Source of the DNA: Avibacterium sp. 20-132 | GTDB lineage: Bacteria > Pseudomonadota > Gammaproteobacteria > Enterobacterales > Pasteurellaceae | Reading direction: 5' to 3' | Assembly: GCF_023611925.1 (NCBI RefSeq) | Contig: NZ_CP091456.1 | Coordinates: 1,530,001 to 1,594,000 of the forward strand | Length of the DNA stretch: 64,000 nt | Part shown: piece by piece, positions 28,606 through 37,820 of the stretch | Position numbering within the stretch: the stretch's first letter is position 1 | How the letters are laid out: every line of letters begins with the position of its first letter | Position numbers and translations under genes: made by a program | Notes under the pieces: generated by a model | Told to the model about the DNA's origin: nothing | Databases searched by the model: none | Seen by the model: the letters and a program-made list of their open reading frames with translations, nothing else

Positions 28606-30918
28606 TTATAAAGCAATAACATCATCAATTTCTTTTTCAAACGCTTTAATTTTTTCCAGATTTTTTTCTGCTTCTTGAATTGCCTCTTTAAGATTTTTAT
28701 CATCTCTCATTTTGGCTTCCATATCTTGACTGATGTTAGTCATTTGTTTAGCAAATTCTTCACTAATAAACTCACTAAAAGTGTTAATTTGCTCTTCAAT
28801 ATCCATTTCAGTTTTAGTGGCTACTAATCTAAAAAATGAGTTAAATTCGTTATCAAGCATAGGAGATATAACATCGTCCCAGGTAGTATTCGCATCGAAA
28901 ATCTCTATTTCTTCGTAAATATCTTCAGGATCGTCCCACCAAGTGAATGGATTCCACCATACAGTTCTTGATCTTTCTCCGACTTTTACCTCTTCTGTTT
29001 GTGTTATTTTTTTAGCGGATTTTAATTTTTCTAAACTAAAGTTGTAACCAATGCTAGACATTGTTTTTTTTAGGTTTGCTAGTGGAACCTTAGGCATATT
29101 AATATTGCTGAAGAAAGCCTCAAGATGTTCTTTATAAATTTTTATCAATTCCTCTTGAATCTTATCTTGGGTATTTAAGACTAAATTTTCAGATTCTGAA
29201 ATTAATTCAACTTTTTGATGTTCAAATTTATTACCAATTTGTTTAATAACTTCGTTAATCCCATGATCTGTTTTATACTTGCTTCTATTTTTATCAGATT
29301 TAAATGCTTCCCCCTCAAGCTCGATCATTTCACGAATCTGTGCTTCTAGCGTATTGATTTTATTTAATGGCTTAGCTAGTGAAAGTTTATCAGGATCTTT
29401 TTTAGCTTGATCTATTAGTTTATCTAAATCTTTTTCGGTGCTTTCTCTTATTTTTTTAGCATCTTTTAAGCTTTGTAGCGCATCTTTTATCTTTTCTCTT
29501 TGCTCCTGATATGATTCCAAGTTTTTTATAAGATCTTCTTTATTTCTTGCGATATTTGTTACATTTTTAAGGGCATCATAAGCACGGAAAACACGTTCAG
29601 GTATGCTATATTTATCAATATAGTTATCGATTACTGCTTCAATGGCTGGGATACCAGTGTGTAATAATGCGATATTCTCTTCATTCTGTAATTTTTGTTT
29701 CACTGGCGTACTTAATGGCATATATTTGGTGAAGTCAATGCCAATATAATTATCTTCTTTATCATCTAAGGCACGAAACTCCCAGTTTCTCAAGTCGCTC
29801 ATTTCTGCACGACTCAAGGTAAAATTAAATTGACGTTTTCTAAGTAAAGAAGCATTTCTGGCACTAATTGGGAAAATTAAAGGATCAGCAATACCAAAAC
29901 TTTTTATATAGTCTTTGCATTTTTCTAAAATAGATTGAATACTTTCGCCTTTCTCTTCATCAAAAGAATCTGCTTTATTTAATAAGAATAAGAAACGATC
30001 TTTATTCTGTACCCCACCTTGTTTCATTGTTTCTGCAATCATAGTTAATGTCTGTTTATCATCATTAATACCGATTTGTGTAGCATTTAACAAGTAACAA
30101 ATTAATGGCTTTTTAGTATTATCTTGAATTTTTCTAAATGTTACGATCTCGTGATCTTTATCTTGGCTATTATTTGGACCGGGAGTGTCTGTTAAAATTA
30201 AACGAATGTTCTCTCTTGCATTTATACCAAGCACATTTCCTTCTAGTTTAATAATAGCGGTATCTTTATGAAGTTCGGTACTATTCCAATCCTTTAATAT
30301 ATTAAGAGTAACCTCATCAGATTTTTCTACACAATTTCCTGCTTTATCAATACGTTGCCCTTTAAACACGCCTTTATCTAATTCTTTATTATCGGTGATT
30401 TCAGCAATAATTGCGGTTGTTGCTTCATTTGCCGCGGGAAGTAGTTCACTCCCTAATAATGAATTTAAGAAGGTAGATTTACCTGCAGACATTGTAGCTG
30501 CAACATAAATATCAAAATCATTACTTAATGCTTTCTCTAAATTTTCTTGGGTTTTAGGTTGCTTCATTTGTTCTGAAAACAGTGGATGTTTTTCAGCTTT
30601 ATGAATTAGATGCTTAATATCATTTAAACGGTTATCACTATCAGCAACTTTAATCCATTCAAATTTAATATTTGAGTTGGTTTTTTCAATATCTGCTTTT
30701 ACATCAACTGCATCATTTTCAAGTCCTTTAAAAATAACTTTAAAGTTAGTGCCATTGAATAATTCATCTCCCACTTTTTTAAAGAATCCTTCAATCCAAA
30801 GTTGAATTCTTCGATTTACATAATTATTTAGGAAAATCTGTTCGTCAGGTTTTTCATCATTAATAAGAAATGTTGTTTTTATTGTAAACGGATTATGTTC
30901 GATATAAATGGAGTTCAT
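28606..30918 (-). CDS. Dynamin-family large GTPase
   Basis: A 770-residue dynamin-like protein. G1 P-loop ATMSAGKST is at 141-149, G3 DTPGPNNSQ at 244-252 and G4 NKAD at 314-317. An N-terminal 130-residue helical extension precedes the GTPase domain, and a long coiled-coil stalk (about 450-610 and 720-765) follows it. A Trp-rich insertion, RTVWWNPFTWWDD (about 659-671), sits where bacterial dynamin-like proteins carry a lipid-contact paddle. Bacterial dynamins remodel membranes and some guard against phage (Eleos/LeoA type). It is adjacent to a shorter paralog with the same G motifs, suggesting a hetero-oligomer. Confidence 0.85.
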   Translation of the reverse strand: MNSIYIEHNPFTIKTTFLINDEKPDEQIFLNNYVNRRIQLWIEGFFKKVGDELFNGTNFKVIFKGLENDAVDVKADIEKTNSNIKFEWIKVADSDNRLNDIKHLIHKAEKHPLFSEQMKQPKTQENLEKALSNDFDIYVAATMSAGKSTFLNSLLGSELLPAANEATTAIIAEITDNKELDKGVFKGQRIDKAGNCVEKSDEVTLNILKDWNSTELHKDTAIIKLEGNVLGINARENIRLILTDTPGPNNSQDKDHEIVTFRKIQDNTKKPLICYLLNATQIGINDDKQTLTMIAETMKQGGVQNKDRFLFLLNKADSFDEEKGESIQSILEKCKDYIKSFGIADPLIFPISARNASLLRKRQFNFTLSRAEMSDLRNWEFRALDDKEDNYIGIDFTKYMPLSTPVKQKLQNEENIALLHTGIPAIEAVIDNYIDKYSIPERVFRAYDALKNVTNIARNKEDLIKNLESYQEQREKIKDALQSLKDAKKIRESTEKDLDKLIDQAKKDPDKLSLAKPLNKINTLEAQIREMIELEGEAFKSDKNRSKYKTDHGINEVIKQIGNKFEHQKVELISESENLVLNTQDKIQEELIKIYKEHLEAFFSNINMPKVPLANLKKTMSSIGYNFSLEKLKSAKKITQTEEVKVGERSRTVWWNPFTWWDDPEDIYEEIEIFDANTTWDDVISPMLDNEFNSFFRLVATKTEMDIEEQINTFSEFISEEFAKQMTNISQDMEAKMRDDKNLKEAIQEAEKNLEKIKAFEKEIDDVIAL

Positions 30919-31038
30919 AATTTTTCCTTTTATTTACTTAAGTTGATTAATCAAAGTTTTGCATTTTAATAAAGCCAATTTAAGCTTGTTAGTATAAAAA
31001 TAGATTTACTCTTGTTTATTAGATAAGAAAAAATCTTT

Positions 31039-31992
31039 CTAAACTTTTTTTATTTTATTAAATGTATGATCTATTTTATTCTGTAATAAATAACAAATCT
31101 CACCAAATCCAGTATTATAATAATATTCTTTAATCTCTTTTATTGATTTGTTATTTGCTAAAATCTCATTATCTTCTTGAGAGAGATTAGTCTGTATGAA
31201 TGATTGAGCTAATTTTCTATTTTTTCTTGATAGGCTTGATGCACCTTTAAATAAAAACTCTGGGGATTCGAGTAAAACAGATAAATCATACTTTTCACTT
31301 CTAGAAAAAACATCGCTATTTAGTAGTTTTTGAAATAGTAACGCCTGTTTTGCTGAGATTGTGATAATGTTTGGGAATTTAAATCCAATCTCGTTTAAGT
31401 ATTTTTCAACATTCTTAATTAGTTGAACAATGCTTAATTCTTTTTCTGTATCAATTTCATCTGCTTTATTTAAGATAAAAATAATTTCTTTTTTGGTATC
31501 TTGTTTTATTGTATTATAGATTTTTTCTAATAATAATCGGTCATCATTAATACCGAACTGTGTGGCATTTAATAAATAAAGAATCAATCCATATTCCTTG
31601 TCATTAATGACTTCCATTGTTAATAACTCGTGATTATCATTTTGACTATTATTGGGACCGGGTAAATCATAGATTACTAATTCGGCACGAGTATTTTTAA
31701 TAGTTTGGATATCGCCATCAATATTAATTTTTTTTATTTCAGGAGCTTTGTTCCATTTTTTTAAAATTTCTGCATTGATATTACGAGATTTTTCAACTAG
31801 CTTACCATCATAATTATAAGCAGAACCTGAAAAAAAACTTTTATTATCTTTATCGTGGATACGTGTAATGGTTGCTGTTGTAGCTTGATTAGCTGAATGT
31901 AATAATTCCGTACCAATAAGGGCATTGATAAATGTCGATTTTCCTGCACTCATTGTGCCAACTACGATTACCTCGAATAGATTTCTTTTCAT
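31039..31992 (-). CDS. Short dynamin-like GTPase (paralog of the large GTPase)
   Basis: A 317-residue GTPase. G1 VGTMSAGKST is at 11-20, G3 DLPGPNNSQ at 109-117 and G4 NKAD at 175-178. The G domain shares TMSAGKSTF, SANQATTA and LLNATQFGINDD with the 770-residue neighbour, showing recent common descent. It lacks both the N-terminal extension and the long stalk, so it is essentially a G domain with about 100 helical residues, perhaps a regulatory or co-assembling subunit. It lies 14 bases after the WYL regulator gene and 120 bases before the large GTPase. Confidence 0.83.
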   Translation of the reverse strand: MKRNLFEVIVVGTMSAGKSTFINALIGTELLHSANQATTATITRIHDKDNKSFFSGSAYNYDGKLVEKSRNINAEILKKWNKAPEIKKINIDGDIQTIKNTRAELVIYDLPGPNNSQNDNHELLTMEVINDKEYGLILYLLNATQFGINDDRLLLEKIYNTIKQDTKKEIIFILNKADEIDTEKELSIVQLIKNVEKYLNEIGFKFPNIITISAKQALLFQKLLNSDVFSRSEKYDLSVLLESPEFLFKGASSLSRKNRKLAQSFIQTNLSQEDNEILANNKSIKEIKEYYYNTGFGEICYLLQNKIDHTFNKIKKV

Positions 31993-32006
31993 TTACTTTA
32001 TATTTC

Positions 32007-32912
32007 CTATTTACTTTCCATTTTATTTAAGTATTGTGCTAAGTTATTTTGCAATTCTATTTGTAAGTTTTGTGGGCTGATGATCACAAGATGAGGAATC
32101 CAATATTGCACAATCGGTAAAATATCTAATGGATTTACATTTTGAGCAGCAAGCAGTAACTCACCATTTTCTAGCTTATGCACTAATTTTTGATTAGGGA
32201 GTAAGTTACGACGCAGGAAAAAAGGTGAAGCAAAAGCTGACACTTGAATGACAACTTCAGCAATCATATTTCCGTGCGAGAGTGAATCATTCCTTTTAAT
32301 TTCTTCGATAAATTGCTGATTTGGGGTAAAGGTTTCTGCAAGTACCTCTAGCTGACTAATTTGAGTAAAGCAAAAGGTTTTTTGTTTGTTGTCTTGATGT
32401 TGATCGGTGCCAATTAGATACCAGATTCCATTTTTGTTAGTCAGTGAGTAGGGCGCAATTTGGTAAAAATTTGTTTGCTGAGTGGTGAGTTTACAATATT
32501 TAAATGAAATAAAATTATTGTTGCTAATGGCTTGTTTTAATTGATTAAATTGTGCTTGAAGATGTGATACATCTTCATATTGAAAACCTTTAACTAGCAC
32601 CGACTGAGTTAATTTTTCTTGGTAAAAGGCCTTATCGACACTTGGAAAAAGATTGGAGATACTGGCGAAAAGGGCAAAACGTTGGATATCTTCTTCGGTG
32701 AGAATATCCAATTTTTGGCGGTCTAGTTTATAAAATCTTGGTCCTAGCTCTGCCCAAGGAAGAAAATTAAGGCGTTCGTTGATATCACGTTGTAAGGTTC
32801 TGATCGATACATCAAAATCCTCTGCTAACTCATTAATATCAAGACGTTTTCCCAAATTGAGCTGGGATAAAATTATGCTTAAGCGTTGTGCAAGCTGATG
32901 CGTTTTCTTCAT
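32007..32912 (-). CDS. WYL-domain transcriptional regulator (BrxR/CapW-like)
   Basis: A 301-residue regulator. An N-terminal winged helix-turn-helix (INELAEDFDVSIRTLQRDIN, about 26-45) is followed by a WYL domain with the WYL triad at 164-166 (GIWYLIG) and a C-terminal WCX-like extension. Regulators of this architecture head many anti-phage operons (BREX, CBASS) and release repression on infection or DNA damage. Here it is the first gene of the codirectional island operon, 14 bases before the small GTPase. Its upstream region carries a 16-unit heptamer repeat. Confidence 0.88.
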   Translation of the reverse strand: MKKTHQLAQRLSIILSQLNLGKRLDINELAEDFDVSIRTLQRDINERLNFLPWAELGPRFYKLDRQKLDILTEEDIQRFALFASISNLFPSVDKAFYQEKLTQSVLVKGFQYEDVSHLQAQFNQLKQAISNNNFISFKYCKLTTQQTNFYQIAPYSLTNKNGIWYLIGTDQHQDNKQKTFCFTQISQLEVLAETFTPNQQFIEEIKRNDSLSHGNMIAEVVIQVSAFASPFFLRRNLLPNQKLVHKLENGELLLAAQNVNPLDILPIVQYWIPHLVIISPQNLQIELQNNLAQYLNKMESK

Positions 32913-33001
32913 AACTTTTCACTTATGGGCTATTCATTAAAAGTTATTTTAAATTAAGTTAAAAAAAGACTTGCGTCAGGTTGTGTCGTCCAATAAAAAT
33001 T

Positions 33002-33113
33002 TTTTCGCTTTTCGCTTTTCGCTTTTCGCTTTTCGCTTTTCGCTTTTCGCTTTTCGCTTTTCGCTTTTCGCTTTTCGCTTTTCGCTTTTCGCTTTTCGCT
33101 TTTCGCTTTTCGC
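33002..33113. repeat. Tandem heptanucleotide repeat, 16 perfect copies
   Basis: Sixteen perfect copies of the 7-bp unit TTTTCGC run without interruption through 33002-33113. They lie in the 323-base gap between the divergent WYL regulator (start 32912) and Xre regulator (start 33236). No reading frame I trust covers the repeat. Its near edge is 89 bases from the WYL start codon. Tracts of this kind slip during replication in Pasteurellaceae. A 7-bp unit upstream of hmw genes in H. influenzae is a known example of expression tuning by repeat number. The rest of this gap is A/T-rich with no other site I can name. Confidence 0.95.
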
Positions 33114-33235
33114 TCAAAAATAGATTTGTAATAAATATGATATTAGATGTTTAGGATCTAATGTAAGTATGTTCCGCTATTTATGTATAGAAGTCAATAT
33201 CTATTATTCTCTCTTTATTATAAGGAGAGGGAACA

Positions 33236-33586
33236 ATGCTTGATAAAGATGAACAGCTATTACTTACAATAGGTCAAGCGATTGCAAAATATCGTCAAGC
33301 GGTAGGATTGACTCAAGCACAGTTGGCAGAAATTTTAGATATTAGTAATGATGCGGTGTCAAGAATGGAACGAGGCAAGTCTGTACCTAATATTTTGCGT
33401 TTATTAGAATTATCAGAAATCTTTCATTGTGAAATTGCGGATTTATTAACAAGTAGTAGTAATCGTTCAATGGATCAAGCAAGACAATTAGAACAATTAT
33501 TGCACGGTTTAGATAGTTATGAACGCGCAGAATTAATCACAATTATTGAGCGAATGTTAAAATGGAAAGCCTATTCTGAAAAATAA
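33236..33586 (+). CDS. Xre-family helix-turn-helix regulator
   Basis: A 116-residue DNA-binding protein with an N-terminal Cro/C1-type domain (GQAIAKYRQAVGLTQAQLAE, then ISNDAVSRMERGKSVPN, about 12-51) and a helical C-terminal dimerisation segment. A strong AAGGAGAGGG site precedes the ATG. It is divergent from the WYL regulator across the heptamer repeat and convergent with priC (26 bases). It may be a second island regulator or the end of the adjoining core segment; which is unresolved. Confidence 0.85.
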   Translation: MLDKDEQLLLTIGQAIAKYRQAVGLTQAQLAEILDISNDAVSRMERGKSVPNILRLLELSEIFHCEIADLLTSSSNRSMDQARQLEQLLHGLDSYERAELITIIERMLKWKAYSEK

Positions 33587-33612
33587 AGCCCGTGTTTTGA
33601 TACGGCGATTTT

Positions 33613-34173
33613 CTATTGCGTATTATCTAAATGCTCTTCTAATAATTCAATCGCTTCTAAACAACGGGTACGGCGTTGTTCTGTGTGGCGGATAAGTTGT
33701 TGAAGCTGTTGTTTTTTTAATTCGTTTTGTGTTTGGATATATTGATCTTGTTGGTGAGCGATTTTTTGGTTTAATGCTTGTAAGGCTTCGTAATATTTAG
33801 CTAATCGTTCTCTTGGTGGAAGGCGATGGATGGCGTGCTGTTGTTTGTTTTGAGCTGATTGTGGAGAAGGATTAGTAAAGGTTTTTTTATCTCTTCTTTT
33901 GTGTTGTTTGAGGGCATCTAATAAGGCTTGCAGTTGGGCGAGCAGTTTTTCAGTATAAAATTGACACTGAGTGTATTCGTTTTCTTGCAGGCGTTCTATT
34001 TGGGCGAGTGTGTTGTTTAATTCTGCGCGATAAAATTTGAAATGTTGAAAATCTTCACTAAATAAAGTGCGGTCAAATTTTGCATAGATTTTTTGTGTGT
34101 CTGATACAGGATATTGTTGGTAGCATTGTGCTATTTTTTGGCGTAATGCTTGAATAAGTTGGGTTTTGTTCAT
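33613..34173 (-). CDS. priC: Primosomal replication protein N'' PriC
   Basis: PriC reloads DnaB at stalled forks on gapped substrates. The 186-residue protein is basic and helical, with the C-terminal LPPRERLAKYYEALQALN block characteristic of PriC and a terminal coiled coil. An in-frame TTG at 34185 precedes the ATG chosen here (34173). An uptake signal lies in the coding region at about 34067-34075. Gln/His-rich stretches are common in this family's Pasteurellaceae members. Confidence 0.85.
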   Translation of the reverse strand: MNKTQLIQALRQKIAQCYQQYPVSDTQKIYAKFDRTLFSEDFQHFKFYRAELNNTLAQIERLQENEYTQCQFYTEKLLAQLQALLDALKQHKRRDKKTFTNPSPQSAQNKQQHAIHRLPPRERLAKYYEALQALNQKIAHQQDQYIQTQNELKKQQLQQLIRHTEQRRTRCLEAIELLEEHLDNTQ

Positions 34174-34226
34174 CTTTCTGTTCAATATTTATTTAGTGAG
34201 ATTTACGCAGTGGAAAATTATCGCAT

Positions 34227-34256
34227 AAAAAAGGACATCTTGTGATGTCCTTTTAC
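34227..34256 (-). terminator. Terminator of the antiporter gene
   Basis: AAAAGGACATC and GATGTCCTTTT form an 11-bp stem. On the minus strand a T-run follows, 24 bases after the antiporter stop. Confidence 0.85.
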
Positions 34257-34280
34257 TGCTTATTTTGTGTATAACATAAT

Positions 34281-35639
34281 TTATAAATACATTGCAGCAA
34301 TCCAACCAAAAATAATGAGTGGGATATTGTAGTGAATAAAGGTAGGGACAACGGAATCCCAAATGTGATCGTGTTTGCCGTCCATATTTAAGCCTGATGT
34401 TGGGCCTAATGTAGAATCCGAAGCTGGTGAGCCTGCATCACCAAGTGCCGCTGCGACACCAACAATAGAGACCGTTGCAAGTGGGCTGAAGCCAAGGGTT
34501 AAGCAAAGTGGCACATAGATTGAGGTAATAATTGGTACCGTTGAGAAAGATGAGCCAATGCCCATTGTGATAAATAATCCAACGATTAACATTAAGAATG
34601 CGGCTAATCCTTTATTGTTTGCGCCTAAGCCTTGGCTGAAGGTTTGAACTAATTCAGTTACGCCACCTGTGGCATTGATCACCGCTGCGAAACCTGAGGC
34701 TGCAATCATCACAAAGCCAATCATTGCCATAAGGCGTAAGCCTTGTTGGAAAATATCGTTACTTTCTTTGAGTTTGAAAATACCACATAGGGCAAAAATG
34801 ACTAAACCAGCTAAACCGCCAATAATGGTAGAATCGGTAAACAACTGTAAGCCAAAGGTAACCACAATCGCAATGAGGCTTGCGATGATGTGGAAAGGTT
34901 TAATATTTGCAATATGCTGTTCAATTTCAGCGGTACTAAGTGTTTTGTCTGCCACCGCATATTCTCTCGGTTTGCGATAAGTAATAAATACCGCCGTGAG
35001 CAAGCCTAAGATCATTCCGATAACAGGTAAGCCCATCGCAAGAGAGACTTCGCCAACACTAGTGTGTAAGCCTAGTGGTTCGCCAACCTGATTAATATTT
35101 TTTACTAAAATACTTTCAATAAAGATTTTCCCAAATCCCACCGGTAAAAGCATATAGGTTGCGGTTAAACCAAAGGTTAGCACGCAAGCAACCGCACGGC
35201 GATCTAGCTTAAGTTTATTGAAAATAGCTAAAAGTGGAGGGATAACAATGGGAATAAAGGCAATATGCACAGGCAATAAGTTTTGTGATGAAATAGAGAA
35301 AATCACAAGCACGGCTAAAATAAAATATTTAAAGCCTGCCATTGAAAGCCCTGTTGGCGAATGGCCTAATTTTTGGATAACTTTAAAGGCAAGGAGATCG
35401 GTGATACCCGATTTCGAGATTGCAACAGCAAAAGCACCTAAAATAGCATAGTTCATTGCCACTTCGGCACCGCCACCTAAGCCACCTGTGAAGGTTTGAA
35501 TTGTTTGGCTAAGATCAAGATTACTGCATAAACCAGCCGTTAATGCGGAAATAATCAAGGCGATAACCACATTGATACGCAATAGGCTTAATGCAAGCAA
35601 TACAATGATCGAGATAACAACAGGGTTAGAGAGTAACAT
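34281..35639 (-). CDS. Predicted Na+/H+ antiporter (NhaC/ion-transporter family)
   Basis: A 452-residue inner-membrane protein with about 11-12 hydrophobic segments. The family block [22 protein letters not shown] (here [20 protein letters not shown], about 396-415) and [17 protein letters not shown] mark it as a predicted sodium/proton antiporter. The same gene stands beside rnt and gloA in H. influenzae. The start is set at the ATG at 35639, with AAGGA seven bases before it, rather than at an in-frame TTG 18 bases upstream. Ion specificity is inferred from family only. Confidence 0.85.
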   Translation of the reverse strand: MLLSNPVVISIIVLLALSLLRINVVIALIISALTAGLCSNLDLSQTIQTFTGGLGGGAEVAMNYAILGAFAVAISKSGITDLLAFKVIQKLGHSPTGLSMAGFKYFILAVLVIFSISSQNLLPVHIAFIPIVIPPLLAIFNKLKLDRRAVACVLTFGLTATYMLLPVGFGKIFIESILVKNINQVGEPLGLHTSVGEVSLAMGLPVIGMILGLLTAVFITYRKPREYAVADKTLSTAEIEQHIANIKPFHIIASLIAIVVTFGLQLFTDSTIIGGLAGLVIFALCGIFKLKESNDIFQQGLRLMAMIGFVMIAASGFAAVINATGGVTELVQTFSQGLGANNKGLAAFLMLIVGLFITMGIGSSFSTVPIITSIYVPLCLTLGFSPLATVSIVGVAAALGDAGSPASDSTLGPTSGLNMDGKHDHIWDSVVPTFIHYNIPLIIFGWIAAMYL

Positions 35640-35692
35640 TGCATAGTCCTTATTCAAAATAATAGAAAAAATAAATAAAAAAATTACCGCAC

Positions 35693-36349
35693 TTATTCTG
35701 TGATATGGTGAGGGAAACCACCAAGTTGTTTAAGGTGATTGACCATATAACAGAATAATTCCGTTGTGCGTTCTGTATCATATAAAGCTGAATGTGCTTG
35801 TTTATGATCAAAGGGGATATTTGCCGCTTGGCACGCTTTTACCAAAACAGTTTGTCCAAACATAAAACCACTTAAGGTTGCGGTATCAAACATTGCGAAA
35901 GGGTGAAAAGGGTTACGCTTTGCCTTTACACGTTCTGCCGCTGCCATCAGAAAACTTTGGTCAAAGGTGGCATTATGCGCCACAATAATTGCACGTTGGC
36001 ATTCTGCTTGTTTTTGTGCTTGACGAACCATTTTGAATAATTCACTGATTGCGATATTTTCGGAAATTGCCCCTCGCAATGGGTTATCAATATCAATGCC
36101 ATTAAATTTTAATGAGTCTGGGTTAATATTCGCCCCTTCAAACGGCTTAATATGAAAATGACATTTTTGGTCAGGGATCAGTAACCCCTCATCGTCCATT
36201 TTTAGTGTAATCGCGGCTAATTCTAATAACGCATCTGTTTGTGGATTAAAGCCTGCGGTTTCTACATCAATCACAACAGGGAGATAACCACGAAAGCGGT
36301 GCTTTAATAAATTATAGTTTATCGGTTCTGTGGGGGTATCAGTCATCAT
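35693..36349 (-). CDS. rnt: Ribonuclease T
   Basis: A DEDD exonuclease trimming the CCA end of tRNA and maturing 5S and 23S 3' ends. The 218-residue protein has Exo[11 protein letters not shown] (about 25-34), Exo[14 protein letters not shown] and Exo[17 protein letters not shown], so all four acidic residues and the catalytic His are present. The start has two ATGs in tandem. It lies between the antiporter and gloA. Confidence 0.96.
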   Translation of the reverse strand: MMTDTPTEPINYNLLKHRFRGYLPVVIDVETAGFNPQTDALLELAAITLKMDDEGLLIPDQKCHFHIKPFEGANINPDSLKFNGIDIDNPLRGAISENIAISELFKMVRQAQKQAECQRAIIVAHNATFDQSFLMAAAERVKAKRNPFHPFAMFDTATLSGFMFGQTVLVKACQAANIPFDHKQAHSALYDTERTTELFCYMVNHLKQLGGFPHHITE

Positions 36350-36364
36350 ATTATTTATTAATAA

Positions 36365-36406
36365 AAAGTGCGGTGTAAAATTTAAGTGAAATTTTCACCG
36401 CACTTT
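36365..36406. terminator. Uptake-signal hairpin between rnt and gloA
   Basis: AAAGTGCGGTG (36365-36375) pairs with CACCGCACTTT (36396-36406). It sits 18 bases past the gloA stop and 16 bases before the rnt start on the minus strand. It should terminate gloA transcripts. Confidence 0.7.
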
Positions 36407-36423
36407 GTATAACTCTTAAGGGG

Positions 36424-36831
36424 TTAATTGCCTAAGCCAGCTTGAGCGTTTTTATTTTCGATAAATTCAATTTTATAACCATCGGGATCTTCAACAAAGG
36501 CGATCACGGTTTTTCCGCCTTTTACAGGGCCGGGTTCACGGGTTACTTTACCGCCAGCTTGACGCACGGCTTCACAAGTAGCATAAATGTCATCAACACC
36601 AATAGCAATATGACCATAGGCATTACCTAGCTCGTATTCATTGACGCCCCAGTTATAAGTCAGCTCAAGAACGGAAGACGTCTCTTCATCACCATAGCCA
36701 AGGAATGCAAGGGTATATTTATATTCGGGATTCTCACTGGTACGTAGCAAACGCATACCTAATACATCTTGATAAAATTTGATTGAACGATCTAAATCGC
36801 CCACGCGTAACATTGTATGTAAAATTCGCAT
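36424..36831 (-). CDS. gloA: Lactoylglutathione lyase (glyoxalase I)
   Basis: Isomerises the methylglyoxal-glutathione hemithioacetal to lactoylglutathione; Ni-dependent in bacteria. The 135 residues hold the metal ligands at His5 (ILHTMLRV), Glu56 (SVLELTYN), His74 (YGHIAIGV) and Glu122 (KIEFIEN), matching E. coli GloA. A ribosome-binding site GGGGAT precedes the ATG. Confidence 0.97.
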   Translation of the reverse strand: MRILHTMLRVGDLDRSIKFYQDVLGMRLLRTSENPEYKYTLAFLGYGDEETSSVLELTYNWGVNEYELGNAYGHIAIGVDDIYATCEAVRQAGGKVTREPGPVKGGKTVIAFVEDPDGYKIEFIENKNAQAGLGN

Positions 36832-36901
36832 TATTTATCCCCTTATTTGCTTAAACGAACAGGCATTATGCCATAGCGTGAATAAAAAAGCATTATACAG
36901 T

Positions 36902-37603
36902 TTAGGCTTTATAATCCCTTGCCCCAAAAATTGCCGTTCCGATGCGAACCATTGTTGCGCCATATTCAATGGCACAATGCAGATCATCAGACATTCCCAT
37001 CGAAAGGGTATCAATTTGACATTCAGGCAACGCCTGCTGTAATTGCTGGAATAACTGTTGCATTTGTTGAAATGCGTGTTTTTGCTGTGCAATATCGGTG
37101 GTCGGTGCGGGAATTGCCATTAACCCTCGTAAACATAAGTGCGGTAAGTTTTTGATATGCTCTGCGAGAGGCAACATTTCCGTAGGCTGAATACCTGATT
37201 TGCTTTTTTCATCACTGATATTTATCTGAATAAGGACATTCAGTGGTTTTTTATAATGAGGGCGCTGTTCATTTAAACGATCTGCAATTTTGCTACGATC
37301 AAGGGTTTGCATCCAATCAAAATGTTCTGCAACAAGACGTGTTTTGTTTGATTGCAATGGACCAATAAAATGCCATTCTAGATCTAAATGGTTGTCAGCA
37401 AGCTGTTGAATTTTTTCTACCCCTTCTTGGACATAATTTTCACCAAATTGACGTTGTCCAGCTTGATAAGCCGTAAGAATGGCTTCGACCGGTTTTGTTT
37501 TGCTCACAGCAAGGAGGGTAATTTCTGCTGAATGACGTTGTGCTTGTTGGCAAGCGTGCTGAATATGTTGTTGTACCTGTTGCAAATTATGTTGAATATC
37601 CAT
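36902..37603 (-). CDS. yggS: Pyridoxal phosphate homeostasis protein YggS
   Basis: A PLP-binding alanine-racemase-fold protein without known catalysis that controls free PLP and amino-acid pools. The 233 residues contain the PLP lysine in AVSKTKP (about residue 36), the FGENYVQEG block, WHFIGPLQSNK and the phosphate-binding SMGMSDD. In H. influenzae the same gene adjoins thrA, as here, but it is divergent from the thr operon. Confidence 0.95.
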   Translation of the reverse strand: MDIQHNLQQVQQHIQHACQQAQRHSAEITLLAVSKTKPVEAILTAYQAGQRQFGENYVQEGVEKIQQLADNHLDLEWHFIGPLQSNKTRLVAEHFDWMQTLDRSKIADRLNEQRPHYKKPLNVLIQINISDEKSKSGIQPTEMLPLAEHIKNLPHLCLRGLMAIPAPTTDIAQQKHAFQQMQQLFQQLQQALPECQIDTLSMGMSDDLHCAIEYGATMVRIGTAIFGARDYKA

Positions 37604-37665
37604 TGTCGGGAATAACCTATTTTTTATAAACCTTAAGGAAATATTCTATATTATTCATTTTCTAT

Positions 37666-37694
37666 TTGACAAGGCGTGAAAATTTCGGTATTTC
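37666..37694 (+). promoter_or_regulatory. thr operon promoter
   Basis: A perfect -35 TTGACA (37666-37671) and TATTTC (37689-37694) are 17 bases apart, which places the leader peptide ATG about 30 bases downstream of the start. Confidence 0.6.
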
Positions 37695-37728
37695 TAACAG
37701 CACATTTTTTATTAAGAAAAAATTAACA

Positions 37729-37797
37729 ATGCAACGTACTATCACAATGCTTACCACCACGATGATTACCATTATTACAATGAATGGGGCGGGGTAG
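37729..37797 (+). CDS. thrL: thr operon leader peptide
   Basis: A 22-residue frame, MQRTITMLTTTMITI then ITMNGAG and TAG. Seven of its residues are Thr and four are Ile, the two amino acids whose charged tRNAs control thr attenuation, and its NGAG ending is the same as in E. coli ThrL. It lies between a promoter and a strong Rho-independent hairpin, 97 bases before thrA. Stalling at Thr/Ile codons when those tRNAs are uncharged should prevent the terminator. Confidence 0.93.
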   Translation: MQRTITMLTTTMITIITMNGAG

Positions 37798-37820
37798 TGC
37801 GTTAAACACAGGAACACAAG

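Noticed and set aside
33002..33113. CRISPR array
   Set aside because: The units are 7 bp and directly adjacent with no spacers, and no cas genes are near; it is a simple tandem repeat.
22850..33586. Prophage or integrative conjugative element
   Set aside because: No integrase, structural, replication or conjugation genes, and no tRNA or attachment repeats at the borders.
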